From NCBI RefSeq assembly GCF_000253115.1, contig NC_014145.1, positions 3,350,001 through 3,414,000 of the forward strand: a stretch of DNA of 64,000 nucleotides, in the 5' to 3' direction. The notes beneath the pieces are model-generated. The model was given only the letters and a program-made list of their open reading frames with translations. It did not search any database and was not told where the DNA came from. This DNA is from Thiomonas arsenitoxydans. GTDB taxonomy: Bacteria; Pseudomonadota; Gammaproteobacteria; Burkholderiales; Burkholderiaceae_C. A program made the position numbers and the translations under genes. Of this stretch, positions 45,690 to 56,138 are shown piece after piece; within the stretch, counting starts at the first letter, position 1; each line of letters opens with the position of its first letter.

Positions 45690-46601
45690 TCACAGCAGTT
45701 GCACGCCGTCGAGATGCGTTGCAACACTCTGGCGTGCCATTTCCACCAGATCTCGCACATAAGGCCGCTGCGCCAGGTCTCGCGGCACGGTGGCGTGCAA
45801 TTCGCTCCACAGCCCGCGCGGGCCGATGCGGCGGGCCTGCACATAACCACTGTCCAGCGAGGGTTTGAGCGCCCAGTTGGGCAGCGCTGCGACGCCGCGC
45901 CTGCTGGCGACGAGTTGCAGGATGGCGATGGTGAGTTCCGCCGTGCGGCGCGGTAGGCTGATGCCCGCAGGCTGCAGCACCTCGCGAATGAGGTCGATAC
46001 GCTCATCCGGCGCGGGGTAGGTGATCAGCGTCTCGCCCTGAAGATCGACGGCGCGCACGCTGCGCTTCGCACACAGGGCATGGCCAGGTGGCAGCGCCAG
46101 CAGAATTTCAAAGCGAAACAGCGGCAGCGAAGCCCACTGCCGCCCGGGCGGGCGCAGCGCGCCGATCACTACATCGGCCTTGTCCTTGCTCAGCAGCGTG
46201 AGCGGGTCGCGGTGAAAGCCCGAGACCAGATCGACCTCGACATCGGGCCAGCGCTGACGAAAGGCGTCGAGCACCGGCATCAGCCATTCGAAGCAAGTGT
46301 GGCATTCGAGAACCACCCGCAGGGTGCCGCGAGTATCGCCCTGAATACGCTGCAAGTCTTGCTCGGCGGCCTGCTGCGCCTCGCGCATCTGCCGCGCCAG
46401 CGCCAGCAGACGCTCGCCCGCCGGGGTGAAGCGCAGGCCGCGCACGTCGCGCAGCAACAGCGGCATGCCGTAGTGATCCTCCAGCGCGCGCAACTGGTGC
46501 GACAGCGCCGACGGCGTGAGATGCACGGCCTCGGCCGCGGCGTTGATGCGACCGGTCTCGGCGATGGCGATAAGAGAGCGCAGATGGCGGAGTTCGAGCA
46601 T
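45690..46601 (-). CDS. metR: LysR-type regulator MetR
   Basis: A 303-aa LysR regulator. N-terminal winged HTH (about 1-60: [33 protein letters not shown]) and a substrate-binding domain with MetR-like [17 protein letters not shown] and LDGVQLL end. MetR activates methionine genes with homocysteine as coactivator. It is divergent from metE with a consensus MetR box between them. Confidence 0.92.
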   Translation of the reverse strand: MLELRHLRSLIAIAETGRINAAAEAVHLTPSALSHQLRALEDHYGMPLLLRDVRGLRFTPAGERLLALARQMREAQQAAEQDLQRIQGDTRGTLRVVLECHTCFEWLMPVLDAFRQRWPDVEVDLVSGFHRDPLTLLSKDKADVVIGALRPPGRQWASLPLFRFEILLALPPGHALCAKRSVRAVDLQGETLITYPAPDERIDLIREVLQPAGISLPRRTAELTIAILQLVASRRGVAALPNWALKPSLDSGYVQARRIGPRGLWSELHATVPRDLAQRPYVRDLVEMARQSVATHLDGVQLL

Positions 46602-46612
46602 GGCAGTCACAA

Positions 46613-46629
46613 GCTGAATGAAATTCAGC
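46613..46629. promoter_or_regulatory. MetR binding site between metR and metE
   Basis: GCTGAATGAAATTCAGC contains TGAA-N5-TTCA (46615-46627), the known MetR consensus, 12 bp upstream of the metR start and ~85 bp upstream of metE. Confidence 0.75.
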
Positions 46630-46712
46630 ATAACCTAAAAATTCGTCGCTTGATTCAATTTAGCCCGATGCGCAAACTGTCGCCTGCATTCAATTCATCT
46701 TGGAGTAACGGC

Positions 46713-49094
46713 ATGACCACCACGCACATCCTGGGCTACCCACGCATCGGCCCGCAACGCGAACTGAAGTTCGCCCTCGAAAATTTCTGGCAGGGCAAGA
46801 GTTCGGCTTCTGAGCTGCAGGCCACCGCGGCGCAACTGCGAGCCGCGAACTGGGCCAAGCAACGAGATGCCGGATTGCGCTTTGCCGCGGTCGGCGACTT
46901 CGCCCTGTACGACCACCTGCTCGATACCGCCGCGCTGCTCGGCGCACTGCCCGCGCGCTTCGGCTTCGATGCCCGCACACTCGGTCTGGAGCAGTACTTC
47001 GCGCTGGCCCGCGGCAATGCGGCGCAGCCTGCGATGGAGATGACCAAGTGGTTCGACACCAACTATCACTACCTCGTCCCCGAACTCGACTCTGCGTCGA
47101 CGTTTGACGGCGGTTTTGATGCGCTGTTCGACCGCGTGCGCGAAGCGCAAGAGGCCGGACATGCGCCCAAACCGGTGCTGATCGGGCCGCTGACTTTTCT
47201 GTGGCTCTCCAAATCGCATCAGCCCGGTTTCGACCGCCTGAGCCTAGCGCCCGCGCTGTCGCGCGCCTACGCCCGGGTGCTGGCCCGGCTGGCCGAACTG
47301 GGGGTGGAATGGGTGCAGCTTGACGAACCCGCGCTCACCCTCGATCTCGACACGTCCTGGCGCGACTTGCTGCCCACGCTTTACGCCGCGCTGCCCGCGC
47401 AGGCCGGGGCGCTGCGCCCCAAGTTGCTGCTGAGCACCTACTTCGAGTCGATCAGCTTCGCCCCGGCCACGCTGGCGGGTCTGCCGGTCGATGGCGTGCA
47501 TTTCGATCTGGTGCGCGCGCCGCAGCAGATCGACCTCTGGCGCGAGGCGCTGCCGCCGCAGTGGGTGCTGTCTGCGGGCATCATCGACGGTCGCAATGTG
47601 TGGCGCAGCGACCTGGCCGCTGCGCTGCGCGTCTTGCGGCCGCTGCACGCCGCGCTGGGCGAGCGGCTGTGGATCGCGCCTTCTTGTTCGCTGCTGCATG
47701 TGCCCGTCAGTCTGGCCGCAGAACACGGCGCGGGCGCGCGGCTCAACCCCGAAGTGCGTCCCTGGCTGGCCTTTGCGGAAGAGAAGCTCGAGGAACTGCG
47801 TGTGCTCGCCACGGCGCTCGATCAGGGCGAAGACGCCGTGCGCGACGCGCTGCGGGCCAACGCCGAGGCGCTGGCGTCGCGCCGCAATTGTCCGCGCGTG
47901 ACCCTGCCGCAAGTGCGCCGCCGCGTGGAGGCGCTCAGCGAGGCCGACGCCCGGCGTAGCGCGCCCTATGCCCAGCGCATCGCCGCGCAGCACGCGCGAC
48001 TGAACCTGCCGCCGCTGCCCACGACCACCATCGGCTCCTTCCCGCAGACCGCCGAAATTCGCGCTGCCCGCGCCGCCTGGCGCCGCGGCGAACTGCGGCA
48101 TACCGACTATCTGCAGAAAATGCGCGAAGAGATCGCCGCCGTCATCCGCAAACAGGAAGACATCGACCTGGACGTGCTGGTGCATGGCGAGGCCGAACGC
48201 AACGACATGGTGGAATTTTTCGGCGAACAGCTCTGGGGCTACACCTTCAGCGCGGGCGGCTGGGTGCAGAGCTATGGTTCGCGCTGCGTCAAGCCGCCCA
48301 TCATCTGGGGCGATGTGTGGCGGCCCGAGCCGATGACGGTGGATACCGCGCGGCACGCGCAGGCACTCACCCCGCGGCCGGTCAAGGGCATGCTCACCGG
48401 GCCGATCACCCTGTTGCAATGGAGCTTCGTGCGCGACGATCTCCCGCGCGACCAGGTGGCGCTGCAACTCGCGCTGGCGGTGCGCGACGAGGTGAGTGAT
48501 CTGCAGAACGCGGGCATCGCCATCATCCAGATCGACGAACCCGCCTTCCGCGAGGGCCTGCCGCTCAAGCGCGACAACTGGCCGCAATACCTGAGCTGGG
48601 CGGTGCGAGCGTTCGGCGTGTCGGCTGGCGTGGCGCGCGATGACACGCAGATTCACACCCATATGTGCTACTCGGAGTTCAACGACATTCTGCCGTCCAT
48701 CGCGGCCATGGACGCCGACGTCATCACCATCGAAACCTCGCGCTCGAATATGGAACTGCTCGACGGCTTCGGCGCCTTCGCCTACCCGAACGATATCGGC
48801 CCCGGCGTGTACGACATTCATTCGCCCCGCGTGCCTTCGGCGGCCGACATGGCCCGACTGCTGCGCCGCGCCGCGCAGCTCATCGCGCCCGAACGACTTT
48901 GGGTCAACCCGGACTGCGGCCTCAAAACCCGCGCCTGGCCGGAGACCGAAGCGGCGCTGCGGCACATGGTTCAAGCGGCACGCGATCTGCGCCATGAATT
49001 GCAGACGCACGGCCGCATCGCCCCGCCGCCTGCCGTTGCCGCAGAAGTTCCGGTCAGCGCCCACAGCACCTGCTGCGCGCACGACTGCGCTTGA
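46713..49094 (+). CDS. metE: Cobalamin-independent methionine synthase
   Basis: A 793-aa enzyme transferring methyl from 5-methyltetrahydropteroyltri-glutamate to homocysteine. N-terminal [18 protein letters not shown] and C-terminal catalytic half with zinc ligands in HTHMCYSEF (His, Cys), the Glu in IETSRSNME and the Cys in [19 protein letters not shown] precedes the ATG. A longer open frame upstream overlaps metR antisense and is not used. No cobalamin riboswitch was recognised. Confidence 0.97.
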   Translation: MTTTHILGYPRIGPQRELKFALENFWQGKSSASELQATAAQLRAANWAKQRDAGLRFAAVGDFALYDHLLDTAALLGALPARFGFDARTLGLEQYFALARGNAAQPAMEMTKWFDTNYHYLVPELDSASTFDGGFDALFDRVREAQEAGHAPKPVLIGPLTFLWLSKSHQPGFDRLSLAPALSRAYARVLARLAELGVEWVQLDEPALTLDLDTSWRDLLPTLYAALPAQAGALRPKLLLSTYFESISFAPATLAGLPVDGVHFDLVRAPQQIDLWREALPPQWVLSAGIIDGRNVWRSDLAAALRVLRPLHAALGERLWIAPSCSLLHVPVSLAAEHGAGARLNPEVRPWLAFAEEKLEELRVLATALDQGEDAVRDALRANAEALASRRNCPRVTLPQVRRRVEALSEADARRSAPYAQRIAAQHARLNLPPLPTTTIGSFPQTAEIRAARAAWRRGELRHTDYLQKMREEIAAVIRKQEDIDLDVLVHGEAERNDMVEFFGEQLWGYTFSAGGWVQSYGSRCVKPPIIWGDVWRPEPMTVDTARHAQALTPRPVKGMLTGPITLLQWSFVRDDLPRDQVALQLALAVRDEVSDLQNAGIAIIQIDEPAFREGLPLKRDNWPQYLSWAVRAFGVSAGVARDDTQIHTHMCYSEFNDILPSIAAMDADVITIETSRSNMELLDGFGAFAYPNDIGPGVYDIHSPRVPSAADMARLLRRAAQLIAPERLWVNPDCGLKTRAWPETEAALRHMVQAARDLRHELQTHGRIAPPPAVAAEVPVSAHSTCCAHDCA

Positions 49095-49249
49095 GGCGCA
49101 TAACCTCGAGGCTATGAAGTTGGCGTGAAGCTGCAACGCACAGCGGGCAGATGAAACCCTGTCAAGGAGAAAAGCAGGAAAGCGCATGACAATTCGGTTT
49201 ACAGTGTGAAAAATGCCCGTTTTCGCAGGGCAAAACCGTCTGACAGCCC

Positions 49250-51613
49250 ATGTTGCCTTCCGAAATTTTCCAGTCCTGCATCGATGACGCCATTGCCCGC
49301 TCGGACGAGTTGATGCGCTCGGTCGTGCGCCAGGTCATCGAGGCGCTGGAACAGCAGGCCGAAGCGGCAGGCAACGGGCGGGATCGGCAGCAGTTCTCCG
49401 ACATGAGTCACGCGCTGCGGCAGAACGAAGGCCGACTGATCCAGGCCTTCGTCGACCGCTTTCATCAAGTGCTCGACGAAGAAATTCTCGGCCAGAAGCC
49501 GGTCACGCCGCGAGAACTGCAGCTCGAAGCGCTCAGTCTGGTCGATGAATCCGATCTCGAAGAAGGCGTGGAAGTCTCGCGCCTCACGCACATGCTCGAA
49601 TCCGAAGCCCAGTGGGAGGTGCGCGATCTAGGCGCGCGGCTCGACAGCCTGCGCGCGGGCGAACACGCCGCGCCGCAGACCAACCCGCTGCGGCCCGAGG
49701 TGTTCAGCAAATCGCTGCACCACGCGCTCGGCGTGGTCGATCTCGACGCGGAAGAGCGCCTGGGGCTGCTGCGAGCTTTCGGCAAGGGCATGTCGGCCGC
49801 ACTCAAAGACACTTACTCGCTCTACAACAAACGTCTGGCTGAACTGCAGGTCGAGCCCGCGCAATACCGTCAGCAGCGCCGCGCGCCCGCACGCAGCGCC
49901 GCCGCCACAGCGGTGGACGAGCAGGCGCTGGTCAACGCCGCGCAAACCGGCGCGGAGCTGCATCTGGAAGCCTTGCAGCAATTGCTCGCCGGGCGTTTCG
50001 CCACGGCGCCTTCGGGCGCGCCGGACGGTGGCCAAAGCGGCTTTGCGCCCTCCGGCTTCAGCCCGACCGGTACAGCCGCTTCGGGCTTCGGCCCCTCGGT
50101 GTTCGGTCAGGCCTATGGCCTCAACCCGCAGTTGCGCGATGCGCTCGACCGTCTGCTGCTGACCGACCGCCTGGGGCTGCGCGAGGTGAACTGGCGCGAC
50201 GAGCCCGCCGCCTCCGCCGCGACGGTGAACCTCATCGAGCAGCATCGGCAAAGCCTCTACGAGGTCGCCAACCGGCCGCTGGAGCGGCTCACCATCGACG
50301 TGGTCTCGCTGCTGTTCGATCACATCCTGGCCGACCCCAAGCTGCTGCCTGCGGTCAAAGCTCAGTTGGCGCGGCTGCAAATCCCGGTGCTGCGTCTGGG
50401 TCTGCGGGACGCCAGCCTGTTTTCCTCGCGCAATCACCCGACGCGCAAACTGCTCAACCGCGTGGCCGAATACAGCGCGGGTTTTTCCAGCGTGGAAGAG
50501 CCCGCGGCCCAGCGCTTCCTGCCGTTTCTGTCGCGCATGGTCGAGGCCGTGGTCAACGCCGAGGAAGACGACGCCACGGTGTTCGAGCAACAACTCGCCG
50601 ATCTGCAGCGCCATATCGCCGAGAGCGCCGCCGCGGTGGAGCAGCAACAGGCCGATGCGGTCGATGCCCTGCGCCGCGCCGAGTTCCGCAGCCTGCTGCA
50701 CGGCGCGCTGTATCGGCATCTGCACGAAGTGTTCGCCCGGCTGCACACCCATCCCCAGTTGCGCGAGTTCATGCTCGAGCATTGGTCCACGGTGTTGGCC
50801 GAATCCGTGCTGCGCTTTGGGGAAGACGCCGAGGTCACCCAGACCTACAAGCAAACCGCCAGCGATCTGATCTGGAGCGTGCAGCCCAAGACCGCCGACG
50901 CGGATCGCAAGGCGCTGCTCAAACTGCTGCCTACGCTGGTGCAACGGCTGGGCCAAGGTCTCGACCTGATTTCCTTGCCCACCGACAAACGCCAGGAGTT
51001 CATGTCCTGGCTGATGGACGCCCAGGCGCAGGCCATACGCGGTCAGGGCGAGGCGCAGCAGGCCACCTCGCGCGACGACGCCCTGCTGCTGCAGCGCGAA
51101 TGGTCGCGGCTGCTGCACCCGCAGACCAATGCGGCGGCCGCCGCCACCATGCCCGAAGCGCTGGTGCGCAACGAAGAAAAACTCACCAGCGGGCTGATCG
51201 AAGCCAGCGACGTGCCCGCCGAGTCACAACCCACCGCAGCGGAGGCGGCCGATTCGCAGCAAGGCCCGGCCAGCGTGCCGCCAGGCGAGCCTGCGCTGCT
51301 CTCGCCCTCCGCGCTGCTCTCACCCTCCGAAGTGGCGGGGCTGATCGCCTCGCTTGACATCGGCACCTGGGTGCAGTTGCAGATTCAGGGACGCAACGCC
51401 CGTGCGCAACTGACCTGGCGCAGTCCGCAAGGGCTGTTTTATATGTTCTCCAGCAAGGTGGGCGGCCGGGCGCATTCCATGACCCGCCGCGCGCTGGAGC
51501 GCATGGCCGCGCAGGGCCTCATCCTGCCGCTGGAAGCGCAGGGTCTGATGGATCGCGCCATGCAGGGCGTGGCCGAGCAATTGCGCGAACGACAGTCTGG
51601 CGAATCCGGCTGA
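49250..51613 (+). CDS. DUF1631 family protein
   Basis: A 787-aa cytosolic protein of the DUF1631 family. Typical stretches are LVDESDLEEGVEVSRL (about 104-120), LDRLLLTDRLGLREVNW region, DVVSLLFDHILADPKLLPAVKAQLARLQIPVLRLGLRDASLF and the C-terminal PilZ-like WVQLQIQGRNARAQLTWRSP. The C-terminal similarity to PilZ suggests c-di-GMP-related function, which is an inference. No signal or membrane segment. Confidence 0.85.
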   Translation: MLPSEIFQSCIDDAIARSDELMRSVVRQVIEALEQQAEAAGNGRDRQQFSDMSHALRQNEGRLIQAFVDRFHQVLDEEILGQKPVTPRELQLEALSLVDESDLEEGVEVSRLTHMLESEAQWEVRDLGARLDSLRAGEHAAPQTNPLRPEVFSKSLHHALGVVDLDAEERLGLLRAFGKGMSAALKDTYSLYNKRLAELQVEPAQYRQQRRAPARSAAATAVDEQALVNAAQTGAELHLEALQQLLAGRFATAPSGAPDGGQSGFAPSGFSPTGTAASGFGPSVFGQAYGLNPQLRDALDRLLLTDRLGLREVNWRDEPAASAATVNLIEQHRQSLYEVANRPLERLTIDVVSLLFDHILADPKLLPAVKAQLARLQIPVLRLGLRDASLFSSRNHPTRKLLNRVAEYSAGFSSVEEPAAQRFLPFLSRMVEAVVNAEEDDATVFEQQLADLQRHIAESAAAVEQQQADAVDALRRAEFRSLLHGALYRHLHEVFARLHTHPQLREFMLEHWSTVLAESVLRFGEDAEVTQTYKQTASDLIWSVQPKTADADRKALLKLLPTLVQRLGQGLDLISLPTDKRQEFMSWLMDAQAQAIRGQGEAQQATSRDDALLLQREWSRLLHPQTNAAAAATMPEALVRNEEKLTSGLIEASDVPAESQPTAAEAADSQQGPASVPPGEPALLSPSALLSPSEVAGLIASLDIGTWVQLQIQGRNARAQLTWRSPQGLFYMFSSKVGGRAHSMTRRALERMAAQGLILPLEAQGLMDRAMQGVAEQLRERQSGESG

Positions 51614-51683
51614 ACCGGCCTGGTCTGGGCGCCCACAGGGTCGGCACGCCGACCCGCCCCCCGCGGGGGATGAGACCCGCGGC

Positions 51684-51709
51684 TCCAAGCTGCCCTGCGG
51701 CAGCTTGGA
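51684..51709. repeat. Strong hairpin in the gap before the Mo/W transporter
   Basis: TCCAAGCTGCC (51684-51694) and GGCAGCTTGGA (51699-51709) form an 11-bp stem with a 4-nt loop. There is no T-tract. The 305-bp gap 51614-51918 has no gene; it also contains smaller GC-rich repeats and the probable modA promoter. Confidence 0.6.
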
Positions 51710-51833
51710 CGGAGCCGAATCCGAGCGGCTTGCAAGCTGCGAGGTGGTCAAGAAAACTTGGGGCGGCCCTGCGTTTTCTTGAGAGTCCGCGGCCGCGCTG
51801 CGTTTACACCTGAAAACACTGCACTTCGGTCCA

Positions 51834-51860
51834 CTTCGTTATATTTCGCGAAACATCGCG
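51834..51860. promoter_or_regulatory. Candidate ModE-type site upstream of the Mo/W binding protein gene
   Basis: TTCGTTATAT (half-site like CGNTATAT of the ModE box) is followed by a degenerate opposite half AAACATCG. It lies ~60-85 bp upstream of the gene. A related CGCTATAT overlaps the modE start region (55228-55240). The match is partial. Confidence 0.35.
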
Positions 51861-51918
51861 TTGAGCGCACAGTTGCGCTCGATCCGGCTGTTCTTGAATA
51901 TCTACCAAGGAGCCATTG

Positions 51919-52854
51919 ATGCATCGTCGTATTCTGTTGAAACTCTCCCTCGCAACCGCCATCGGCCTGGGCGGCATGACGGTCGCCTCGGCAGCCGAGC
52001 CGGTTTTGTCGGTGGCCTATGCCGGCTCGATGGGCGCCTTGATGGATAAGGCGCTCGGCCCGGCCATCGCCAAGCAGGCCAAGGTGCAGTATCAGGGTCA
52101 GGGCGCCGGTGCGTTCGGCCTGGCGCATCTGATCGCGGCCAAGCAGATCAACCCCGATGTGTTCGTCTCCATCACCCCCGGCCCTATCGAGGTGCTGCAA
52201 AAGGCCGGACTGATCGACACCGCCGTGCCGGTGGCCAGTACGCAGATGGTGATTGCCTACAGCGACAAGAGCAAGTTCGCCGCCGACTTCAAGGCCGCTG
52301 CCGCCGGGAAGATGCCCTGGTACGAAGTGCTGCAAAAGCCCGGCATCCACTTTGGCCGTACCGACCCCGCCGTCGACCCGCAAGGCCGCAATATCGTGTT
52401 CACCATGCTGCTGGCGCAAGAGTTTTACAAGCAGCCGGGACTGGCCGACAAAATTCTGGGCAAGGTCGAAAACGAGCAGCAAATTTTCACCGAACCCTCG
52501 CTGCTCTCGCGACTAGAGTCGGGCCAGCTCGACGCCACTTCGGGCTATTTGAGCGCGGTGATTTCGCACAAACTGCCCTACATCAAGCTGCCCGGAGAGA
52601 TCAATCTCAGCGATCCCGGCATGATCGAAAAGTGGTACAGCAAGGTGCATTTCGACATCAAGCTCCCCAACGGCAAGACCGACACCCTGTCCACCCAGCC
52701 GCTGGTGTTTTATGCCGCGGTGCTGAAAAACGCGCCCAATCCCAAGGCGGGCGCGGCTTTCGTCAAGTTGATGACCAGCGCAGAGGGCCAGGCCTTGTTC
52801 AAACAATACGGCTATAGCGCTCCCAAGGGCGGCGATCTCCATCCGGCTCATTGA
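51919..52854 (+). CDS. Molybdate/tungstate ABC transporter substrate-binding protein
   Basis: A 311-aa exported binding protein. Signal peptide to about residue 26 (ASA). The mature part has AYAGSMGALMDKALGPAI, FVSITPGPIEVLQKAGL, FGRTDPAVDPQGRNIVFTM and a PLVFYAAVLKNAPNP segment, closer in layout to WtpA/tungstate-type proteins than to short ModA. AAGGAG precedes the ATG. It is followed by the permease and ATPase genes. Confidence 0.82.
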   Translation: MHRRILLKLSLATAIGLGGMTVASAAEPVLSVAYAGSMGALMDKALGPAIAKQAKVQYQGQGAGAFGLAHLIAAKQINPDVFVSITPGPIEVLQKAGLIDTAVPVASTQMVIAYSDKSKFAADFKAAAAGKMPWYEVLQKPGIHFGRTDPAVDPQGRNIVFTMLLAQEFYKQPGLADKILGKVENEQQIFTEPSLLSRLESGQLDATSGYLSAVISHKLPYIKLPGEINLSDPGMIEKWYSKVHFDIKLPNGKTDTLSTQPLVFYAAVLKNAPNPKAGAAFVKLMTSAEGQALFKQYGYSAPKGGDLHPAH

Positions 52855-52905
52855 ACGGCTCATTGCCTCGATCTCTGAGCTTCGGGCTGCGACGACAATG
52901 ACGGC

Positions 52906-53736
52906 ATGACCCTGACCCCGCTGGACACCGCCGCAGCCCCGTTCTTTGCGCCGCACGCCAAGCAGGCGCCCGCGCGACGCGCGTGGATCGTGGCGGGCGC
53001 CGGGCTGGCCGGGCTGCTGTTTCTCAGTCTGCCTTTCGCCGGGCTGTTCATCAGTACGCCGTGGCAGACGCTGCATCTGCAGCAAGGCGACCTGGGCTCG
53101 CTCTGGGTGTCGGTGAGCTACAGCCTGATCGCCGTGGCCCTCGTGGTGATGTTCGCCACGCCGGTGGCCTGGTGGCTGGCGCGGCACGACTTTCGCGGCA
53201 AGTGGATCATGGAGATGCTGGTGCTGCTGCCGCTGCTCACGCCGCCGCTGGCCATGGGCCTGTTGCTGTCGATGAGTTACGGGCCATACAGCTGGATCGG
53301 CCAGCCGCTGAATCATCTCGGCCTCAGTCTCACCAACACGCCCTCGGCCTTTTTGCTGGCGCAGGTGTATGGCAGCGCGCCGTATTTCATCGTCGCCGCG
53401 CGCTCGGCGTTTGAGGGTGTGCCGCGCGAGCTAGAGCAGATTTCGCTCACTCTGGGGCAGTCGCCCTGGCGCACTTTCTGGCGCATTACCGTGCCGCTTT
53501 CGGGGCTGGGTCTGGCCGCAGGGGTGGCGCTGGCCTGGGTGCGGGCATTGGGTGAGTTCGGCATTGTGCTGATCGTGGCGTATTACCCGCAGGGCATTCC
53601 GGTGAAGCTGTGGGTCAACCTGCAAGACACCGGCCTGCCCGCGGTGTACCCGCTGCTCTGGCTGTTCTTCCTCATCGGCCTGCCCCTGCCCCTGCTACTC
53701 GGCGCGCTGTCGCGGCGCGGGCCGCGCAGCGGCTGA
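52906..53736 (+). CDS. modB: Molybdate/tungstate ABC transporter permease
   Basis: A 276-aa permease with about six membrane segments. The EAA-type loop is ELEQISLTLGQSPWRTFWRITVPL, followed by GEFGIVLIVAYYPQGIPVKLW. It fits the ModB/WtpB family and sits between the binding protein and ATPase genes. Confidence 0.88.
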   Translation: MTLTPLDTAAAPFFAPHAKQAPARRAWIVAGAGLAGLLFLSLPFAGLFISTPWQTLHLQQGDLGSLWVSVSYSLIAVALVVMFATPVAWWLARHDFRGKWIMEMLVLLPLLTPPLAMGLLLSMSYGPYSWIGQPLNHLGLSLTNTPSAFLLAQVYGSAPYFIVAARSAFEGVPRELEQISLTLGQSPWRTFWRITVPLSGLGLAAGVALAWVRALGEFGIVLIVAYYPQGIPVKLWVNLQDTGLPAVYPLLWLFFLIGLPLPLLLGALSRRGPRSG

Positions 53737-53775
53737 ACCTTGCCTGAGCCTTGCCTGAACCCCCTGCCGGACATC

Positions 53776-54828
53776 ATGCCCTCGCCCGCCAGCCTGCACG
53801 TCAATATCCAGATCCGCCAGCCGATCACGCTCGACGTCGATTTCGAGGTGCACGGCTTCACCGCTCTACTCGGCTCCAGCGGCGAAGGCAAGTCCACGGT
53901 GCTGAAGGCGCTGGCGGGGCTCATTCCCAGCCAGGGCCCGCCTTTCGGCGCCCTGCCGCCGCAGCGTCGGCCCGTGGGCTATCTTCCGCAGGGGTATGCG
54001 CTGTTTCCGCATTTGCGCGCCTGGGAGAACGTGGCCTATGCGCTGGGCGGGGCGCTGGGCTCTCAGCGGCAGGCGGCCGTCAAGTTATTGCAGTCGGTCG
54101 GGCTGGCGCAGCAGACCGAGCTGCGCCCCGCCCAGCTTTCGGGCGGACAGCAGCAGCGCGTGGCGCTGGCCCGGGCGCTGGCGCGGCAGCCGCAGGTGCT
54201 GCTGCTCGACGAGCCCACTTCGGCGCTCGATGCCAGCACCCGCGACGACATCATGGCCGAGCTGGTGTCGCGCATGCACCAGCTCTCCATGCCGGCGCTG
54301 GCCGCCACGCACGATGCCAGCCTGGCGGCCATGTCGGACTGGGTGGTGCTGCTCTCGGGTCGGCAGGTCATTCAGCAGGGGCCGCCTGCCGAGGTGTTCG
54401 CGCATCCGGCCAATCAGGCGGCTGCGGCGCTGCTGGGCGTGCGCAACCGCTTTACCGCGCGCGTGCTGCGCCACGCGGTTGAGCGCGGGTTAACGCTGTT
54501 GCAGTGGGAAGAAGGCGGGCTGCCGCTGTGGGCGCCCTTGATGGCGTCGAGCGAGATCGGCGGCTTGGTGGACTGGGCCGTGTCGCCCGACGAGGTGCGT
54601 CTGCCCCCGCTCAAACCGGGCCAGTCCGCCGATCTGGAAAACCCGGTCTCAGGTCAGATCGAGCACCTGGTGGTTCAGGGTGCGAGCGCGACTCTGGCCA
54701 TGCGCTGCGGCGACGCCCGGCTGTGGCTGCGCGCCCCGCTGCGGCTGATTGCCCACCACGGCCTGCGCGCGGGCGCGCCCGTGGTGGCGCATCTTCGCGC
54801 CGAGCATCTGATGTGCTGGCCGCACTGA
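53776..54828 (+). CDS. modC: Molybdate/tungstate ABC transporter ATPase
   Basis: A 350-aa ATPase. Walker A GSSGEGKST, signature LSGGQQQRVALARAL, Walker B LLLDEPTSALD and switch His in ATHD are present. A C-terminal TOBE-like domain (about 285-350) with DEVRLPPLKPG and VAHLRAEHLM fits ModC-type regulatory domains. The start is the ATG at MPSPASL; a TTG 12 codons upstream is possible. Confidence 0.9.
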   Translation: MPSPASLHVNIQIRQPITLDVDFEVHGFTALLGSSGEGKSTVLKALAGLIPSQGPPFGALPPQRRPVGYLPQGYALFPHLRAWENVAYALGGALGSQRQAAVKLLQSVGLAQQTELRPAQLSGGQQQRVALARALARQPQVLLLDEPTSALDASTRDDIMAELVSRMHQLSMPALAATHDASLAAMSDWVVLLSGRQVIQQGPPAEVFAHPANQAAAALLGVRNRFTARVLRHAVERGLTLLQWEEGGLPLWAPLMASSEIGGLVDWAVSPDEVRLPPLKPGQSADLENPVSGQIEHLVVQGASATLAMRCGDARLWLRAPLRLIAHHGLRAGAPVVAHLRAEHLMCWPH

Positions 54829-54844
54829 AGCGCTTCCTGAAGCC

Positions 54845-55228
54845 TCACTCGCGCAGCAGCTTTTGCAGCACGTCGAGGTCGGGCTGGATGGCCCTGAGCG
54901 CCTTGCGTTCCATGCGCCGGTAGATCGACAGCACCTCGCGCCCCAACGGGGTGAGCTGCGCACCGCCTCCGCCCGCGCCTCCCTTAGAGGCTTCGACCAA
55001 CGGTTCTTTGTAAGCCTGATTGACGCTGTGAATCAGCAGCCAAGCGCGGCGATAACTCATATCGAGCGCCCGCCCGGCGGCTGAAATCGAGCCAGTGCGC
55101 TCCAGCGCTTCGAGCAGCGCGGCCTTGCCGGGCCCGAGCGCCGTGCCTTGTTTGATCTGCAAGCGCACCCTCGCCGTATCCGCGGGTGGCAGGGGCGCTT
55201 TGTCGTCTGCTGTGCCGTTCTCGTTCAT
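54845..55228 (-). CDS. modE: ModE-type regulator, N-terminal HTH domain only
   Basis: A 127-aa protein with the ModE winged HTH: LGPGKAALLEALERTGSISAAGRALDMSYRRAWLLI, followed by the GGGGAQLTPLGREVLSIYRRM segment. The C-terminal molybdate-binding TOBE (MopI) domains of E. coli ModE are absent, so metal sensing would need another protein or a different mechanism. Convergent with modC, as often found. Confidence 0.88.
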   Translation of the reverse strand: MNENGTADDKAPLPPADTARVRLQIKQGTALGPGKAALLEALERTGSISAAGRALDMSYRRAWLLIHSVNQAYKEPLVEASKGGAGGGGAQLTPLGREVLSIYRRMERKALRAIQPDLDVLQKLLRE

Positions 55229-55262
55229 GCATATAGCGTAGCGCTTCGCCGGCGCCTACGGT

Positions 55263-56138
55263 TCAGTGCTGAACACGTGCAGCGGGCAGCCCATCCGGTA
55301 CCGCTGCCAGAGTCTGCACCACATCGAGCCCGTAGCGGTCGCCCATGCCGAGTTCGACCTGCAGCGGCAAGCCATCGCTTTGCCGCAGCCAGATGCGCAA
55401 GGTGGCACTGCTCTGCGCGCTGTGAGCGTCGAGCAGAGTGCACGCCACCTCCTGGCCCTGCCATTTCAACGTGGTGCGCTGCGGCGTGATGTGGGCGGTC
55501 TGCACCTTGTCATTGATGAGCAAGGGCACGGTGAAGGTGCGGGTAGGCAGCGGGCGCTGCAGATAACCCCAGCTCAGCGTCAGCGGATCGGTGAGCCCGG
55601 GCGGCGCGGGCTGTGTCGGTGTCGTCGATTCCGCCGGCGCTGACGCCGCCTGACCGGCAGTCGTCACTTGCATACGCCCATGCTCGATCTGCATCAGCGT
55701 GGCCGGGCTATCCCCCCGCTGATTGCTGGCCGAGAGCAGCTCGGGCTTGCCGTCGCGCACTTCTCCGCTTGCACCGCGCACCCAGTGCAGCCGACGCAGC
55801 AGCACGGCAAGCCCACCCCGCGGCGTGAGGGTGCTGTCGATGCGGTAGGCGCCGTTGCCCTGCGCAGGCCAGCTCACCTGGTCTTGCGCGGTGGCCACGC
55901 CCTCCTGTCCGCCCAGCCCGCCGAGCAAGACCAGCCATTGCGCGCCGCGGGAGTCGGACCCCTTGCCATCCTGTTGGAGATGCACCTGCCATTGCGCCGA
56001 GAAAGTGACCGCCTCCTTGACCGACTGCGCCGCAGCCAGGTGCGCAAAGCAGGCGGCCAAGACTAACAACAAGGCAGTGATACCGCCCAAACGCCAGGGC
56101 CGCAGGCCGGAGAGCCGCAAAGAGTTGAAAGTATTCAT
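55263..56138 (-). CDS. Exported DUF3108-like protein
   Basis: A 291-aa protein with a signal peptide (about 12-37, ending LAAAQS). The mature region is beta-rich (GNGAYRIDSTLTPRG, LTLSWGYLQRPLPTRTFTVPLLINDK, TLRIWLRQSDGLPLQVEL), similar in layout to DUF3108 proteins. Family assignment is tentative. A Ser/Thr/Pro-rich linker lies near 165-180. Divergent from the TDT transporter gene. Confidence 0.6.
   Translation of the reverse strand: MNTFNSLRLSGLRPWRLGGITALLLVLAACFAHLAAAQSVKEAVTFSAQWQVHLQQDGKGSDSRGAQWLVLLGGLGGQEGVATAQDQVSWPAQGNGAYRIDSTLTPRGGLAVLLRRLHWVRGASGEVRDGKPELLSASNQRGDSPATLMQIEHGRMQVTTAGQAASAPAESTTPTQPAPPGLTDPLTLSWGYLQRPLPTRTFTVPLLINDKVQTAHITPQRTTLKWQGQEVACTLLDAHSAQSSATLRIWLRQSDGLPLQVELGMGDRYGLDVVQTLAAVPDGLPAARVQH

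Noticed and set aside
46080..46712. Extended frame upstream of metE giving a 1004-aa protein
   Set aside because: It is antisense to metR and includes the metR/metE control region; the MetE family start at 46713 has a Shine-Dalgarno.
46602..46712. Cobalamin or SAM riboswitch before metE
   Set aside because: The gap is too short and shows only the MetR box.
47244..49187. 647-codon frame antisense to metE
   Set aside because: Shadow of a GC-rich gene; the sense strand is clearly MetE.
51684..51709. Terminator after the DUF1631 gene
   Set aside because: The stem is strong but no T-tract follows, so it was listed as a hairpin only.
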